This document shows, one piece after another, positions 9,685 to 21,466 of a DNA stretch of 64,000 bases; position 1 is the stretch's first letter, and every line of letters begins with the position of its first letter. A program made the position numbers and the translations under genes. The DNA comes from Eutypa lata. Taxonomy: Eukaryota > Ascomycota > Sordariomycetes > Xylariales > Diatrypaceae. Location: the NCBI GenBank assembly GCA_022661535.1, contig JAKULF010000006.1, positions 3,529,001 to 3,593,000 of the forward strand, read 5' to 3'. Below the pieces are notes generated by a model. That model had not been told where the DNA came from. It saw nothing but the letters and a program-made list of their open reading frames with translations, and ran no database searches.

Positions 9685-12600
9685 AAAATATTTAAAAATA
9701 TTTAAAAATATAAATATATATATATAATTTATATAATTATTATTTAAATAATTATTAAATTAACGTTAAATTATTATTAAATCGTTATTAAAATAAATAT
9801 AAAATTATAAAAAATTTATTTATTTAATTTTTAAAGTTATTAATAATTTAAATAATAAATTTATAAATTTATAAATTTATAAATTTATATATAAATAAAA
9901 ATTATTTTTAATAATTATTATAAATTAAATAAAAAAATAAATTTATATAATTTTAAATATTTAAAAAAATAAATAAAAATAATAAATTAATAAAAAAAAA
10001 TTATATAATAATAATTAATATTTTTAAATTATTTATATATAAATAAAATAAATTTTTTAAAGATTTTTTTTAATAATTAAATATATATTTTATTATAAAT
10101 ACTTTTTTATTATTTTTATTATTTAATTATTATTATAATTATTTATTTTATACGTATTATTTAAAATAAATCGTAATATTATTTTTTTAATATATTAAGT
10201 TTCGTTTTAAAGTTATATAAATTTTAAATATTAAAAATAATTTTAAATAAAATCTTTAATAATTAAATAATATATATTATTAATTTTATTTTTTAAATTA
10301 TTTTTATTATTTATATTATTAAAATTATTATTATTTTTTAAATTAAACTTATTAATAACGATTATTTTTTAAATTATAAATTTATATATAATCGTAATTA
10401 ATTATTTAAAATAATTCTTTATAAAATAATTTAAAATATTATATTTTCGATATTTATTATTACGTTATTATTCGTTTTTTTTAAATTTAAATTAACGAAA
10501 AAGTTATAAGTTTTAAATAAATAAATATAACGTTTATTAATTTATATAAGTTTAAAAGCTTTTATATATTAATAATAAATTTTAAATTATTAATATTTTA
10601 ATATAATTAAATTAAATTAAATATTAACTTAATAATATTTAAAATAATAATATTAATAATAATATATATTACGTTAAAACGTTAATAATTAAAATAATAA
10701 TTTATATAAATATAACTTTTATTATAAAATTAATAATAAAGTTTTTTAACGAAAATTAAATATATAAATAATAAAATTTTAAAGTTATTAATTTTAATTT
10801 ATAAATAATTTAAAAAAAACTTATTAAAGTTTTTAAATACGTTAATTATTTATTATTTTATTATTATTATTATAAGTATTATATAAAGTTTATTTTTAAT
10901 TAATTAAAAATTAACGAAAAAATTATCGTTTTTTATTTTTATTTTTTTAAATTTAATTTAATTATATAATTATTTATTAAAATTATTATAAAAGTAATTA
11001 AAAACGTTAAAGATTTTAATTAACGCTTTAAGTTATTTATTCGTACGTTTAATATATTATAATTATAATATAATTAAATTTTTAACTTTTAATTTTAAAT
11101 AATTATAAATATAATAAATATAAATATAATTATTATTAATAATAAAATTATTAATTTATATTTTACTTTTTATTTTAAAAAGTTATATATCGTATAAAAT
11201 AAATTCGTTTAACTTTATTATATTAAATAATTTAACTTTAATTATTAATATTTTAATTAAAATATTAACTTTATTAATTAAAACGTTAATTTTAACTTTA
11301 AATTAAATTATTAATTAATTTCGTATAAAAGTAATAATAACTTTAATAACTTTTTATACTTTATAAATATTAATAATTATTATTTTAATTTAACTTATAT
11401 TTTATATATTAAAAATATATATAAATATAATTATTAAAATTAAAAATTTTATATTTTATTAATAATAAAATAATTTAATTAAAGTTAATAATTTTATAAT
11501 ATAATAAAGTAATTTATTTAATATTAATAATTAAATAAAGTAATTTATTTAATATTTAAATTTTATATTAAAAAAATAAAAAAAATAATTAAAAAGAAAT
11601 TATAAAATATTTTTAAAATTTAATATAATCGAAAAATTAAACACGAAAAGGTAAATATAATAATCGTTAATAAAAATAACTTTTTAATTTAAAATATATT
11701 TAAAATTTAATAAATTTAATAAAGTTTATTATATTTTATATATATTAAAATTCGAAAATTAAAAAATATATTATAATAATTTTAACTTTAAATATTAAAA
11801 GTAAAGAAATTTATTATTATATTACGAATTAAATAAAAAAACGTATTACGTAATTTTAAATATTTAAAAAATAAATAAAATTAATAAATTAATAAAAAAA
11901 AAATTAATAATTAATATTTTTAAATTATTTATATATAAATAAAATAAATCTTTAAAAACTTTTTTTAATAATTAAATATTTATTTTATTATAAATGTTTT
12001 TTTATTATTTTAATTATTTAATTATTATTATAATTATTTAATTTATACGTATTATTTAAAATAAATAATAATAATAACGTATAAATTAATTTCGTTTTAT
12101 ATTTTAAAATATTTTAAATTTTAAAATTTTAAAATATAAAATATTAATTATTAAAACATTAAATATTAAATTATTAAATTTAAAAATATTAAATTAAATA
12201 ATAATTTATTTTTTATTAAAATCTTAAATGCATAAAATATAAAATTATAAAATTAAGAAAAACACTTAATATATTAAAGTTTTATAAAATTTATATAAGC
12301 TTTTAAAATTTTATAAATATTATAAAAAAACTTAATATTTTAAAAAATAATATAAATATTTTAAAATTATAATTTATTATATAACTTTTACCTTTATTGT
12401 TTTATATAACTTTTATTATTTTACATTTATAATAATAAGTTTTTAAAACTTTTAAGCTTTTATAATTTATATATTACGTATATTATATTTATTAATATTT
12501 TTTATTAAATTAATTAATTAATTAATATTTTTTATTTTTATTATAAAATATAAAATAATTTATACGTTATTAAAAATAATTTCGATTTATATAAATTTAT

Positions 12601-12789
12601 AAATTTATAAATTTATATATTATAAATTTATAAATTAAATATTAATTTAATATAAATTTAATATAAATTTAATATAAGTTAATATAAATTATTTTATAAT
12701 TTATAAATTTATAATTTATAAATTTATAAACTTATAAACTTATAAATTTATAACTTATAAACTTATAACTTAAATAACTTAAGTTTAAA

Positions 12790-12926
12790 TAACGTACGTT
12801 AAACGTCGCTATTACATTAGCTTAACTGGCCGGGGGTTAGAAATTCTGACCCCCTGGCATTAAGTGGGGGCCCCATTGTTTCTAACCCCCTGTCAACTTT
12901 TTTGACCCCCTGGCAGCTGCGAGCTC
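12790..12926 (-). repeat. Right terminal inverted repeat, 137 bp
   Basis: This is the mate of 9548-9684. It keeps more G/C than the left arm at the inner positions, for example CGTACGTTA opposite TATACATTA. That shows which bases were lost by transition on the left. Confidence 0.8.
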
Positions 12927-12935
12927 GTAACATTT
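12927..12935. repeat. Right target-site duplication
   Basis: GTAACATTT is identical to 9539-9547. It lies 13 bp outside the conserved GGGGG/CCCCC boundary, as on the left side. Confidence 0.7.
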
Positions 12936-13191
12936 GAGTCTCCATCGTGAACGAAGCCGAAGCGTCGGCTCTCCGCCGACTGCGGAAATACCCTAGGATC
13001 ACAATCATTCTACCAAAGATTTTCACTTATTAACGCTAGCAGCCCTAACTTGTTCCATTATATGTGGATGAAATTTGGTCATAATTTGGGCCCCTCGCTA
13101 GCAACTTGCATCATCAATTCGCCAGATGATTATACAATGGCGTCTGCTTTCCTTCAGTCCCGGATCGCATATTATTGCGTTCATCGCGACC

Positions 13192-14706
13192 CTAAGCCAA
13201 TTCACACTCTATTAGACTTTGAACGCCGTTCGGGTGCGACCAAATTCCAGTGATTTTCAGGCCTGCCTTGCTGATCATGGCCTCGAATTCATCCAGCCGG
13301 CGTTCTGAAGATGCTAGTACGACCATCATCATGATATCGTGAGCCGTCATGACCCAGTTCGCTCCTGTCGCCGGGATTACGGTATCATTAATGAGAACCT
13401 TGCTGTATCCAGGCTCCATCGCACCCGCGAGCTGCCGCAAGATGGTGTGGCATTCCGCGTCGGGCCAGTTGTGCAGGATGGAGTGCAGGTAGTAGGATCT
13501 TGCACCTGTGAGGGAGAGGAGGTAAGCTTTAATATTCCATGACTGGAACTTCCTCACTTCGAAGAAGCCTATGATGATACATTGACAGTGAGAACTTACC
13601 TCTGACAGGTTGAGGTTTTAAGAAGTCATGACCCATCACCTCGACAGACTCGGGTAGCGGGCGCGCCTCCTTAACCACCTCTGGCTGATCCTGCAGAATA
13701 AGCTTCCCCGGAATGTTCGGATGCTTCTGCAAAAGCTCTTCCAGATCTTGGCCCTTGCTACCACCTACGTCGACAAGGAACACGGAATCGGGGTCGTCGC
13801 GCATCCCCTTTACTAGGCGATCTTGGATCGGGTAGAAATCGTCGTCGACCCAGCTTGGGCGTCCCTTATGATACACGGTCATGTGACTATTGAAGCGGCT
13901 GAGCACTTCAGGCGACTGCGTGTTCATCCAGTCATACCAAGGCATCGAGACCTTATATGCATACTGGAACGGACAGTCTGCGACGTCTGTTGGGCTCTTG
14001 AACCCTTTGGAGGCTAGGAAGTCGGAAACACTGTAGCACGCGGGGGCTGCCGTCGTAGAACTGCACAGAACAACGAGTTAGGTCAGGGGTCAACATTGTT
14101 TCATCGTGGGTTGGGCAGGGAGGTCCATACATGTGCGGGAAGCTGTCAGCCACGTGTTTGATCGCAAGTGCCCGAGTAAAACTTGTGACTAGATATTCAT
14201 CGGCGCCGACCTCGAGAATGACCTCCATCGCGGCAAGGTGTTTCAAAATACGACCTGTTGGCCAAAAGGTTAGATCCCAAGAGGGGTGTTCATTCGGTGC
14301 TCAAGGGAGATCTTACACATCAGGGCGTATTCGACTCCAGTGGCTACTGCCAGCTGTTCCGCTGTAGTCGTGCTTGGGCTCTTCTTGACCATAAATGGAA
14401 AGACGCCCATGTTGATGGCAGTCTCGACGGCCGCAAAACAAGTCGGCTATATTAGGCAAGCAGTAGAATTAGCTTAGAGACTTCTACGAAGCAAGGCCGA
14501 CTTACCTCTGCCCAAACGGCGCGCCCAACGCTCTCCATGGGAGTTTCTAGGGCCCTCACTAGGGACCGAGCTGCCTGCAGCAGACTCGGGCGCTCCTTGG
14601 AATGGTGTATCTTGTGAGTTTCATTTGTGATCTGCTGAATCAACTTGGCGGCGCGATCGGGGTCGCAGGGCGATACGAGCATGGACTCGGTTGTATTCAC
14701 GGCCAT
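13192..14706 (-). CDS. O-methyltransferase (family 2, SAM-dependent)
   Basis: A 409-aa protein in five exons: 14506-14706, 14317-14446, 14131-14254, 13600-14060 and 13192-13505. All phases agree; introns are 59-94 bp. The N-terminal dimerisation half is followed by the SAM site VFLVDVGGSKGQDLEEL. The acidic loop is LQDQPEVV, then GHDFLKPQPV, and the catalytic region is YYLHSILHNWPD with His317 as the expected general base. This is the architecture of fungal plant-type O-methyltransferases that methylate phenolic hydroxyls of polyketides. It is the first gene on the polyketide side of the TIR element, so methylation of the PKS product is a reasonable but unproven role. A 20-T tract (poly-A on the coding strand) sits just upstream of the ATG. 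Confidence 0.87.
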
Positions 14707-15623
14707 GACGTCGTTTTTTTTTTTTTTTTTTTTAAATCAATCACCTTCGAGCTGTAATTTAAAGTAGTGATCTGAGTCTTTTTCGTGAAGACCTGTCATA
14801 TTCTTTACTTTATAAATTCCTTCTATCCTGGTAGGTTATAGGAGTGACCACTACGATTTGGCCCGTGTACCTAATTACCACGCCAACAGAGATAGCCGAA
14901 CAATCAAAGGACTGGCGTAGGCATGCATCAATCTGACCGCGTTGTCATGCTTGACTGCATTGCATGAGATCGACGTCTTGTCTATAAGCGCCCAGTCTGA
15001 CACCCCCGAGATGGAGAGAAGGGCCACAAGGCACGCCGAATGCGTTTGCAAAAGCGTAGTCTGAACCGCAACCCTCTTGGCGCAGAGGCTGGCTAGTTAT
15101 CTGCTGGATTCGGTGGTTATTTCGCTCCCCCTGGCCCTAGTCTCTCTCGATCTAAGGCCCAAACCCTGTGAAGTCTCTTTTAGTAGCTCACACTACAGAG
15201 AGCATAGCCGAGACCACCATCATTCATGCGGTTGCTTCTTCACTACAGAAGGGCCATCACGAACACACTTTAACTCGGCCGATTCTTCACATCCAAGGTC
15301 CTCAAGACCTTTATATTCATTTACATAGACTAATTCATGAAAGATATTGCGAGAGAGGCAGCTCGCGTATTGTGGAATGGGATCGAGGACATAGAGTGTC
15401 AATAATGAAAGTGGAGGCGGAGGCAAGGGTTGAGCAGATTCTGCTATTGTAAAGGAAACAGGAGTCATGAAACGATAGATTTGAACAGTCCATATAAATT
15501 CATTTATCGATTCCGTGAACTACTTACTGGCACACTGAGTCTTCTAAGCTTACCATGAAAAATTTCCCTGGTCACCTTCCATTGCCTAACCTTTCCCCCT
15601 GCTAACTACTTCCCCCATCCTCT
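14707..15623. other. Intergenic between O-methyltransferase and dioxygenase
   Basis: About 0.9 kb with the promoter of the O-methyltransferase at its left edge and the 3' end of the dioxygenase at its right. Short open frames here show no family resemblance. Apart from the poly-T tract I see nothing. Confidence 0.45.
14714..14733. promoter_or_regulatory. 20-bp poly(dA:dT) tract
   Basis: An uninterrupted run of 20 T on the plus strand starts 8 bp upstream of the O-methyltransferase ATG. It is poly-A in the transcript sense. Such tracts exclude nucleosomes in fungal promoters, but this one is so close that it would fall in the 5' UTR. It may also be a homopolymer of uncertain length. Confidence 0.35.
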
Positions 15624-16613
15624 TCAGCTGCGAGCAGCGTACGATTCTGTGAACCTACGACGCATGTGCTTTTCGACGGTCAACGGGTCTACCACCTCCT
15701 TCTCGCTCCCGTCCAGAGCACGTAGCTCCGCATCTAGATTGCCGTCAAAGAAGAAGACGACGCTGTACCGGTCCCGCGGGCTGCGGTTGATGACTCTGTG
15801 GACGTTGCTCACGTACTCATTGCCAGTCCAGACGCTCAGCAGGTCGCCGATGTTCACAACGTAGGCGTCCGGGTTTGGGGGCACCGGGACCCACGTCTTA
15901 CTGCGCGCGTCAAGAACCTCGAGCCCGGGACTCTCGTCCTGGAGAAGAAGTGTAATGGTGCCGAAGTCGGTGTGTGCGCTCGCGCCGAACTGTGGCTTAT
16001 CGGAGGAGTCGGGCCTCGCGGGCGGATAGTGTAGTATGCGCATGGGCGTCACGGGGTTGTTGGCAATGACATCCGCAAAGATGCCGCGGCCGTAGGGCAG
16101 CGTATCCTCGATGATCTCAAGGACCCGGATGGTGAGCTCGTGGAGCGTGGTGTGGTATCTCTCCATCGGCTCGCGGAATTCCTCGGTAGAGAGCATGCTC
16201 GGGTCCGGCCAGACGTTGGGCCCCATGAAAAACCGGCCGTTCACCACTCGTGGGTCGTCTGTGGGCATGTCTTCACCTACGAAGAAGCCCTCTTTTAGGT
16301 CGGGTAGCGTGTCATCTCCGTATGCCTGTGAGGCGAGAACGTCGTACCCGCGGTGACCGGTGGTTGTCTGCGCATCAAGGGATTTCTTCACCGTGAAAGG
16401 TAAGTTGAAAAACTTCTTAGCACCGTCGAAAACTGCCTTCTGAAGTTCCTTGCGCACGCCGTGACCGACAATCTGAAAGAAGCCCGTCGAAATACAAGCG
16501 GCTCGAATATCTTTCACAACCTGCCTGGCAGCAGCCGAATCACGGTTGCGAAGGTATGGAGAGATGTCGACAGTGGGAATAAACAAGGAGGTTTCCTCGC
16601 TGTTTGTAGTCAT
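15624..16613 (-). CDS. 2-oxoglutarate/Fe(II)-dependent dioxygenase
   Basis: A single-exon 329-aa enzyme of the isopenicillin-N-synthase-like family. The N-terminal DIOX_N domain runs from IPTVDISPYL through STGFFQIVGHGV. The C-terminal double-stranded beta-helix carries the iron triad H214 and D216 (AHTDFGTITLL) and H272 (VHRV), with R282-x-S284 (RYSVVFF) to bind 2-oxoglutarate. All catalytic residues are present and the length is normal. Related enzymes hydroxylate, desaturate or ring-expand intermediates in fungal polyketide pathways; CitB (citrinin) and TropC (tropolone) act with CMeT-R-type PKSs. That makes oxidation of a ring methyl a candidate reaction here. The exact substrate cannot be read from sequence. 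It is on the same strand as the O-methyltransferase and the bZIP-like gene. Confidence 0.9.
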   Translation of the reverse strand: MTTNSEETSLFIPTVDISPYLRNRDSAAARQVVKDIRAACISTGFFQIVGHGVRKELQKAVFDGAKKFFNLPFTVKKSLDAQTTTGHRGYDVLASQAYGDDTLPDLKEGFFVGEDMPTDDPRVVNGRFFMGPNVWPDPSMLSTEEFREPMERYHTTLHELTIRVLEIIEDTLPYGRGIFADVIANNPVTPMRILHYPPARPDSSDKPQFGASAHTDFGTITLLLQDESPGLEVLDARSKTWVPVPPNPDAYVVNIGDLLSVWTGNEYVSNVHRVINRSPRDRYSVVFFFDGNLDAELRALDGSEKEVVDPLTVEKHMRRRFTESYAARS

Positions 16614-17654
16614 AATTGCGTTGTCTTGTGATACCGAATACGTTGGTGGGGGTCACAACGTAGATAGGGGCGCTCAGAATATCGTGGGTACAGATATATT
16701 GGGTATTGTGACTATCTACCTCTAGCTCCGTGGATTCAACTAGCTCTAGGTTCGTAGCTGACAGCGGAGTTTCGCTCTACCACGGAATCTCATGATACAT
16801 TATTTTATCTTACTAGTCATGACTTCAATTGAGTAGTTCATTCTTTAATCCTGGTATTCTGGCTTCCATGGGAATGTGCCAAAGTTAAGGTAGTGTGCGT
16901 GTAACATTGCGTGGCCATTCTTCTAGATTAGCTGACAATGCATGCGCCTGACTGCCGAGCATTCCTGTCAGATGCGGTCTGACACTGCATCTTCAGGAAG
17001 TGTAAGCTAGGATCTCATTCGATGGTGGAAATCCTTCACTGAACAACTTGGTTGGATATCTCTTTGTTAACTCTTGGCCTCTAGTATCTCAGACTCGAAT
17101 TCTAGAATAGCAGGTATAGCTGAAATCCGTCGAGTGATGTCAGCATGCGGTTACTACAAGTTGTTTTGAGTGGTCATACAGTAGATCCGATCATATTACC
17201 TTATTCCATATATGGTGCCACACCTTAGCGGAACTGAGTACTAGATAGAAGTCAAGCTAGCTAGATAGGTACTTTGACTTCATAATTGTCGAGACGTTTG
17301 GCGCTGAATGAAGGCGGTGTAATTATCGTGCAAACCACAGTCATGAACGCGTTGACATTCTTGTTCTTGGCTGGGATATCCTTCACAGAAGAGGGAGTAG
17401 GGGTTTCTGATTTCACTCAGTAGAAAGGCAATATCCGAAGAAGCGAAATCCCTATATTATTAGCACAGGTTGGGGTCCAGGCATATCCAGATCTCGACAA
17501 GAGTAGTTGCCTCGATGGTAAGGTCATACATTTCATAGATACAAATAAATGTCTATGTCTAATCATCCTCTTTTGGGTGACACTTCATTTTTCCATTATG
17601 AAAGTGCATGTGATAAATCAGTATGACGTTCCTGACTGCCCCTATTTCTAAAAT
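16614..17654. other. Intergenic, promoter side of the dioxygenase
   Basis: About 1 kb of ordinary composition. It should hold the dioxygenase promoter and the 3' end of the bZIP-like gene. I see no gene, repeat or RNA. Confidence 0.45.
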
Positions 17655-18735
17655 TTAATAACTAACACGTCTACTTTTATACCCATTAATCTCCTCGCCT
17701 CCGTCGAGGATTGTCACCACAAACTCTATGCGGGCTCCACGAGGTCTTTGTTGAAACGATTGGTCTTCCGGATGCGAGCTCCGCCGATCCACCAGGCTCT
17801 CGCTCCTCTCTCCCCCGTGAAAACCTGAGTGTTCGTTCCCTTCACCAGCAGGTATCGGCCGTATCGAAGACCTCAATAGATCACTCGCGTATCCGGGTAC
17901 AAAGGGCCTATCTATGCTGTACGTATTGGTGGTATCCACAGAAAGGCTGGGTTGATGCATATCTGATTGATGCAGGGGAGACCACTCCGCCATGGAATTG
18001 TGAGGGCTTGACAGCTGAGGTGCTTCGACTAGACTAGACAGAAAAGGAGGAATCTCCTCTGGTATAGACGCTGGGACATGGCTATCCCGTGATTGCATGT
18101 TTCGCACGTCCTGATATACCGGGTGCTGAGCAGCAGACGCCTGTGAAGACATTGGCGTAGATTGGAATGACAACCTCTGAGATGAAGACCCAGATCTACT
18201 GGACGCAAGAGATAGGGGCGAGGGCATATCGAATGGGAGTGAGTTTACAGGGCCAGACTGAGCGGTATCAACTAGTTGCCACTGAAAACGTGAAGGGGTT
18301 CCAGTGTCTATAGGTGGTGGAAACGTTGGGGAAACCCAACCATCAAGATGGTATGCACTTGTTGGATCGTTAGCGAGGGGTAGTGGTGCTGTCGTACTAG
18401 TTGAAGATTGGATTTGGTCAGTCCAGAGATCCGGACTCAAAGGAAGATTGAGCGTCGTTGGATATCCTTCCGGTACGAGAGGTTGTCTCACGTTGTGAGT
18501 GCTGTGGCCTGTCAAGTCATCGGGCAAACTGTACTGCCGACACCTTAGTCCTGGTGCACTATATTAACTACGTTCACATTATTTACTTGGTAGGAGTACT
18601 GGTTTCTGGCTCCTTACTGTGTTTTCTTTGCGATAGTCGATTCTGCACCCGCTTGCGGAGCCGGGCGTCCGTGATCTGGGTCCAGTCTTCGGAATCATTA
18701 GGCAGATCCGGCGAGTTCGGGTACGTGGACCACAT
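17655..18735 (-). CDS. bZIP-like transcription factor without visible zipper
   Basis: Predicted 340 aa in two exons (18587-18735 and 17655-18528) with a GTAAAT donor and a 58-bp intron. Exon 1 encodes a basic region: DWTQITDARLRKRVQNRLSQ followed by RKH. It matches the fungal bZIP signature RRxxNRxxQRxxR. No heptad leucines follow. The rest is a Ser/Pro/Gln-rich region with low complexity, followed by a basic C-terminal stretch. Short fungal bZIP-like regulators with only a basic region are common in and near secondary metabolite clusters. Its location between the dioxygenase and the FAD oxidase makes it the best candidate for the pathway regulator. The 3' splice site is uncertain; a second in-frame acceptor at 18544 would give a 43-bp intron and five more residues. 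Confidence 0.65.
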
Positions 18736-19621
18736 GGGCGGCACTGCTTACGTGACCTGATTTAATTGCACAGCTAATCACTGTGGATAGAAGGCCCATC
18801 AACTAAAAGGAAGAATAACAGATATAAATATGCCTAGGGGAGTTTCTAAACCCTTTTTCTCGAGTCTGATACGCGAACACCTCTTTATGGTGTACCTCTC
18901 GTATGACTGCATTGACGGTTGACATCTGAATATGTACATCTTTTTCACCAACTTGAAGCTCTCATTACTCCTCTGCTTGATACGCGTACCTCGCACGTTT
19001 GCCTCCATACTTTACATCCGAGGCCTACACACCATGCAATAGCCTTTTAAAGTTGCTTCACTAGCTGTGAGGACCGGGTTATCATACGGATGTTGGTCAG
19101 CTGACTGCATAAGAGTTCCATAACAGAGGACAATGCCTAGCTCCCAAGATCATTTCACTCGAGGCTATGCCACCTTGTGTAACGGTAAGAATATATGACA
19201 TTGTACCCGTCAACTTCGAACTTCTCATTTTCGTTAGTAACTATCTAGATTTAGGGGTACAGCCCCACAGCTTAGACACAGCTTTAATACTGCCTGAAGA
19301 GATGATAGGGTAACATCCTAGAACAAAACTGGTCCTGATTTATCACCATAAATAAGCGACAAAGGGGTATTGATCCGGACGTGATGAAAAGAAAAAATAG
19401 CTCAAGGCCACTGAAGATATGGACTATATAATAACCTAGCTAGCTAGGTTAGAATCGATAAAAGGAAGCTAAGCTTGAGAAACTTTGCAGTCAGGTCTAT
19501 GTAAAGAAGAGATCTAAAAGAGTAAATCTAAGATAATAAGGAAACCACTACCCCACAGCTTATTATCAAGCCTCGTAAATCCTGATACCACTGATTTGAC
19601 CACGGGACTATCTATACAAGC
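18736..19621. other. Intergenic, no gene seen
   Basis: About 0.9 kb between the bZIP-like start and the stop of the FAD oxidase. A 69-codon open frame at 18799-19008 has no recognisable features and I do not call it. Confidence 0.45.
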
Positions 19622-21466
19622 TCAAATGGTGATCGGATTGTAGTATGAGAAAAGTCCCTTAGGATCCCAAGTGGACTTCAGCTTCCCGAGCCTTTCAAGC
19701 TTACGATCTGAGTACCAGGCTTTCTCGTCCTCGTCACCGCGTGCGTAGTTCACGTATACCTGCATACCCCTTTCTCCATTAAGCTCGACCATTCTTGCTC
19801 GGATGGCTTGGCCAAACTCTTCAGTGATAGGCTCAAGTGAGGGGTCAGACCAGGCGAAGAATATCAAGCTAAACCCAGGACGTCAGCACGTGTGACTCTA
19901 GCGTAATGAATGAGGCAGTAGAATACATACAGATAGGCATCAGCGTCACGCCATGGATAAGCAGTGTTATCATCTGGAACTTGTCGCACGGCACTGTAAC
20001 CGAACTGCTCCCTGAAAAACGTGGCGAGGCGGAGGTTGGGGTTCTGGGCGTAGAAATCGGCATACATGCCGAAAACCTCTACGTAAGTTGGCACGTGAAT
20101 ATCGTACACGTTCAGGCCATATGTAGCCCCGTTGATGCCCGGAACACAGGATGCCTCATCGGCTCCGAATCGGTTTTCTCTGTTCAACCTGTTCCAGGGT
20201 ATCATCGTGACATTCTGAACGAGTGGGTTGCTGTCAATGAATGGCTGGATAACGGACTTTCCCTCCTCTTCTGGTCCGATATAAATAGCCGTGACTGAGA
20301 TAACAATCTATTCAGTACAAGTTAGCTCACAGGTATTAACAACTTGGAGACTGAAACCTACATCCTCATATTCATCTGAATATGCCATGGACATGATGAT
20401 GGACAGTTCAGCAGGCTGGTTGCCCTCGAAAGACTTCATGATGCTAAATATCGTAGCATTTTCCGACGCCGGGAAGATGAAGTCTCCATTCAGAGCCTCG
20501 CCACCATTCGATAAATCGTAGACTTGGTAGGTAGCCGAAGTAACAATGCCAAGATTGTGACCAGCGCCTCGGACGCCCCAGAACAGATCACTGTTCTCGG
20601 TCTCTGAGGCTGTTACAATATCACCTGAGCCAGTAACAATGTTGACCGATTCCAAGGCATCAAGGATAAGACCATGGAGGCCACCATAGGGCCCTACCCC
20701 ACCGCCAAGAGTTGCCCCGAGCACTCCCACACAAGAACATAATCCGGTCTCTAATGTTGAAGGGTCAGCAGTGCGCGTGGGGGCAATCTCTAACAGAGAT
20801 TAAGAACAACTTACGAATTTCTTTGCCCGCATTATACAGGGGGTCGTAGACATCACCGAAGACAGTACCACCACCAATGGTCATGCGGTTGTTCTCTGCA
20901 TCGACTGTCACTCCGCGGAAGAAGCCGAGATCGATGTCGATGCCATCATCTAGAGTTCCCAACGTGGAAGTGAATCCGTGGCCACCTCCCGTGCCCAGGA
21001 ATGGAATGCCAGATTCAGAAGCATATTGAATCTGGAGAACGTTAGCAAATGTCTCTCATTTCCCCCGTTGTAGGGTAGACCAGGGTCGATCTCTGTTACA
21101 ATCTTCTGAACGTCCGTGTCGAAATCCGGCTTGGCATAGACTACATATGTCGGGGGGTTCCAGACATTCCAGCGCGGGGTGATCTGCGTAGAGTTGCCAC
21201 CGCCTGCGCTTGCTAAGAAGACATCCGAGCCTTGTGATAGGTTCTGGTCGAGGTAGTTGTAGATCTCGATAGGACTAGGCCTAGGTAGGGCTGCAGGTTG
21301 CATTAGACAAATCCACTACAGGAAACTTTGTGGCCAGACACGTAACGATTAAGATATAAAGAAATCAACGAATCTTACCTGCAGTTAGTTGCACGCTCAG
21401 AATGACGGAGACAAAAACGAGCCCCAGTCTCTTCGCAAGGATGCTGCATATGCTTGGAAATTCCAT
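19622..21466 (-). CDS. Secreted FAD-linked oxidase, BBE-type
   Basis: A 502-aa enzyme in six exons: 21379-21466, 21100-21290, 20815-21031, 20362-20750, 19931-20307 and 19622-19868. All phases agree. The N-terminus (MEFPSICSILAKRLGLVFVS, then a hydrophobic stretch) looks like a signal peptide. The FAD_binding_4 domain has the His attachment site in LGTGGGHGF and a Cys in GLCSCVG, which together suggest bicovalent FAD as in berberine-bridge-like oxidases. GGGVGPYGGLHGL, DLFWGVRGAGHNLGIVT and the C-terminal BBE domain (NYARGDE, WYSDRKLERL, WDPKGLFSYYNP) complete the family pattern. Such enzymes oxidise alcohols or phenols, or drive oxidative cyclisation; SorD of the sorbicillin pathway is a cluster example next to CMeT-type PKSs. 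A role in tailoring the polyketide is inferred from position. Confidence 0.88.

Larger units (their letters stand above)
9548..12926. mobile_element. RIP-decayed TIR DNA transposon, Mutator-like
   Basis: A 3,379-bp element bounded by 137-bp terminal inverted repeats and 9-bp direct repeats. Long TIRs with a 9-bp target duplication are typical of Mutator-like elements, but no transposase can be read, so the class is inferred from the ends only. The interior (about 9,690-12,785) is by eye about 95% A+T. The remaining cytosines are nearly all in CG or CT dinucleotides, while CA, CC, TG and GG are almost absent. This is the pattern expected if C-to-T mutation preferred CpA, as in repeat-induced point mutation, and spared CpG. 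No reading frame survives. The outer GC-rich part of each TIR is hardly mutated. The element separates the left catabolic block from the polyketide block. Confidence 0.75.

Noticed and set aside
9690..12785. Centromere, replication origin or mitochondrial insertion as explanation of the AT-rich tract
   Set aside because: Terminal inverted repeats with flanking 9-bp duplications explain its borders, and no mitochondrial gene or tRNA can be read in it.
12817..13026. Minus-strand open frame of 69 codons overlapping the right TIR
   Set aside because: It is made of the GC-rich TIR sequence and its flank and has no protein features.
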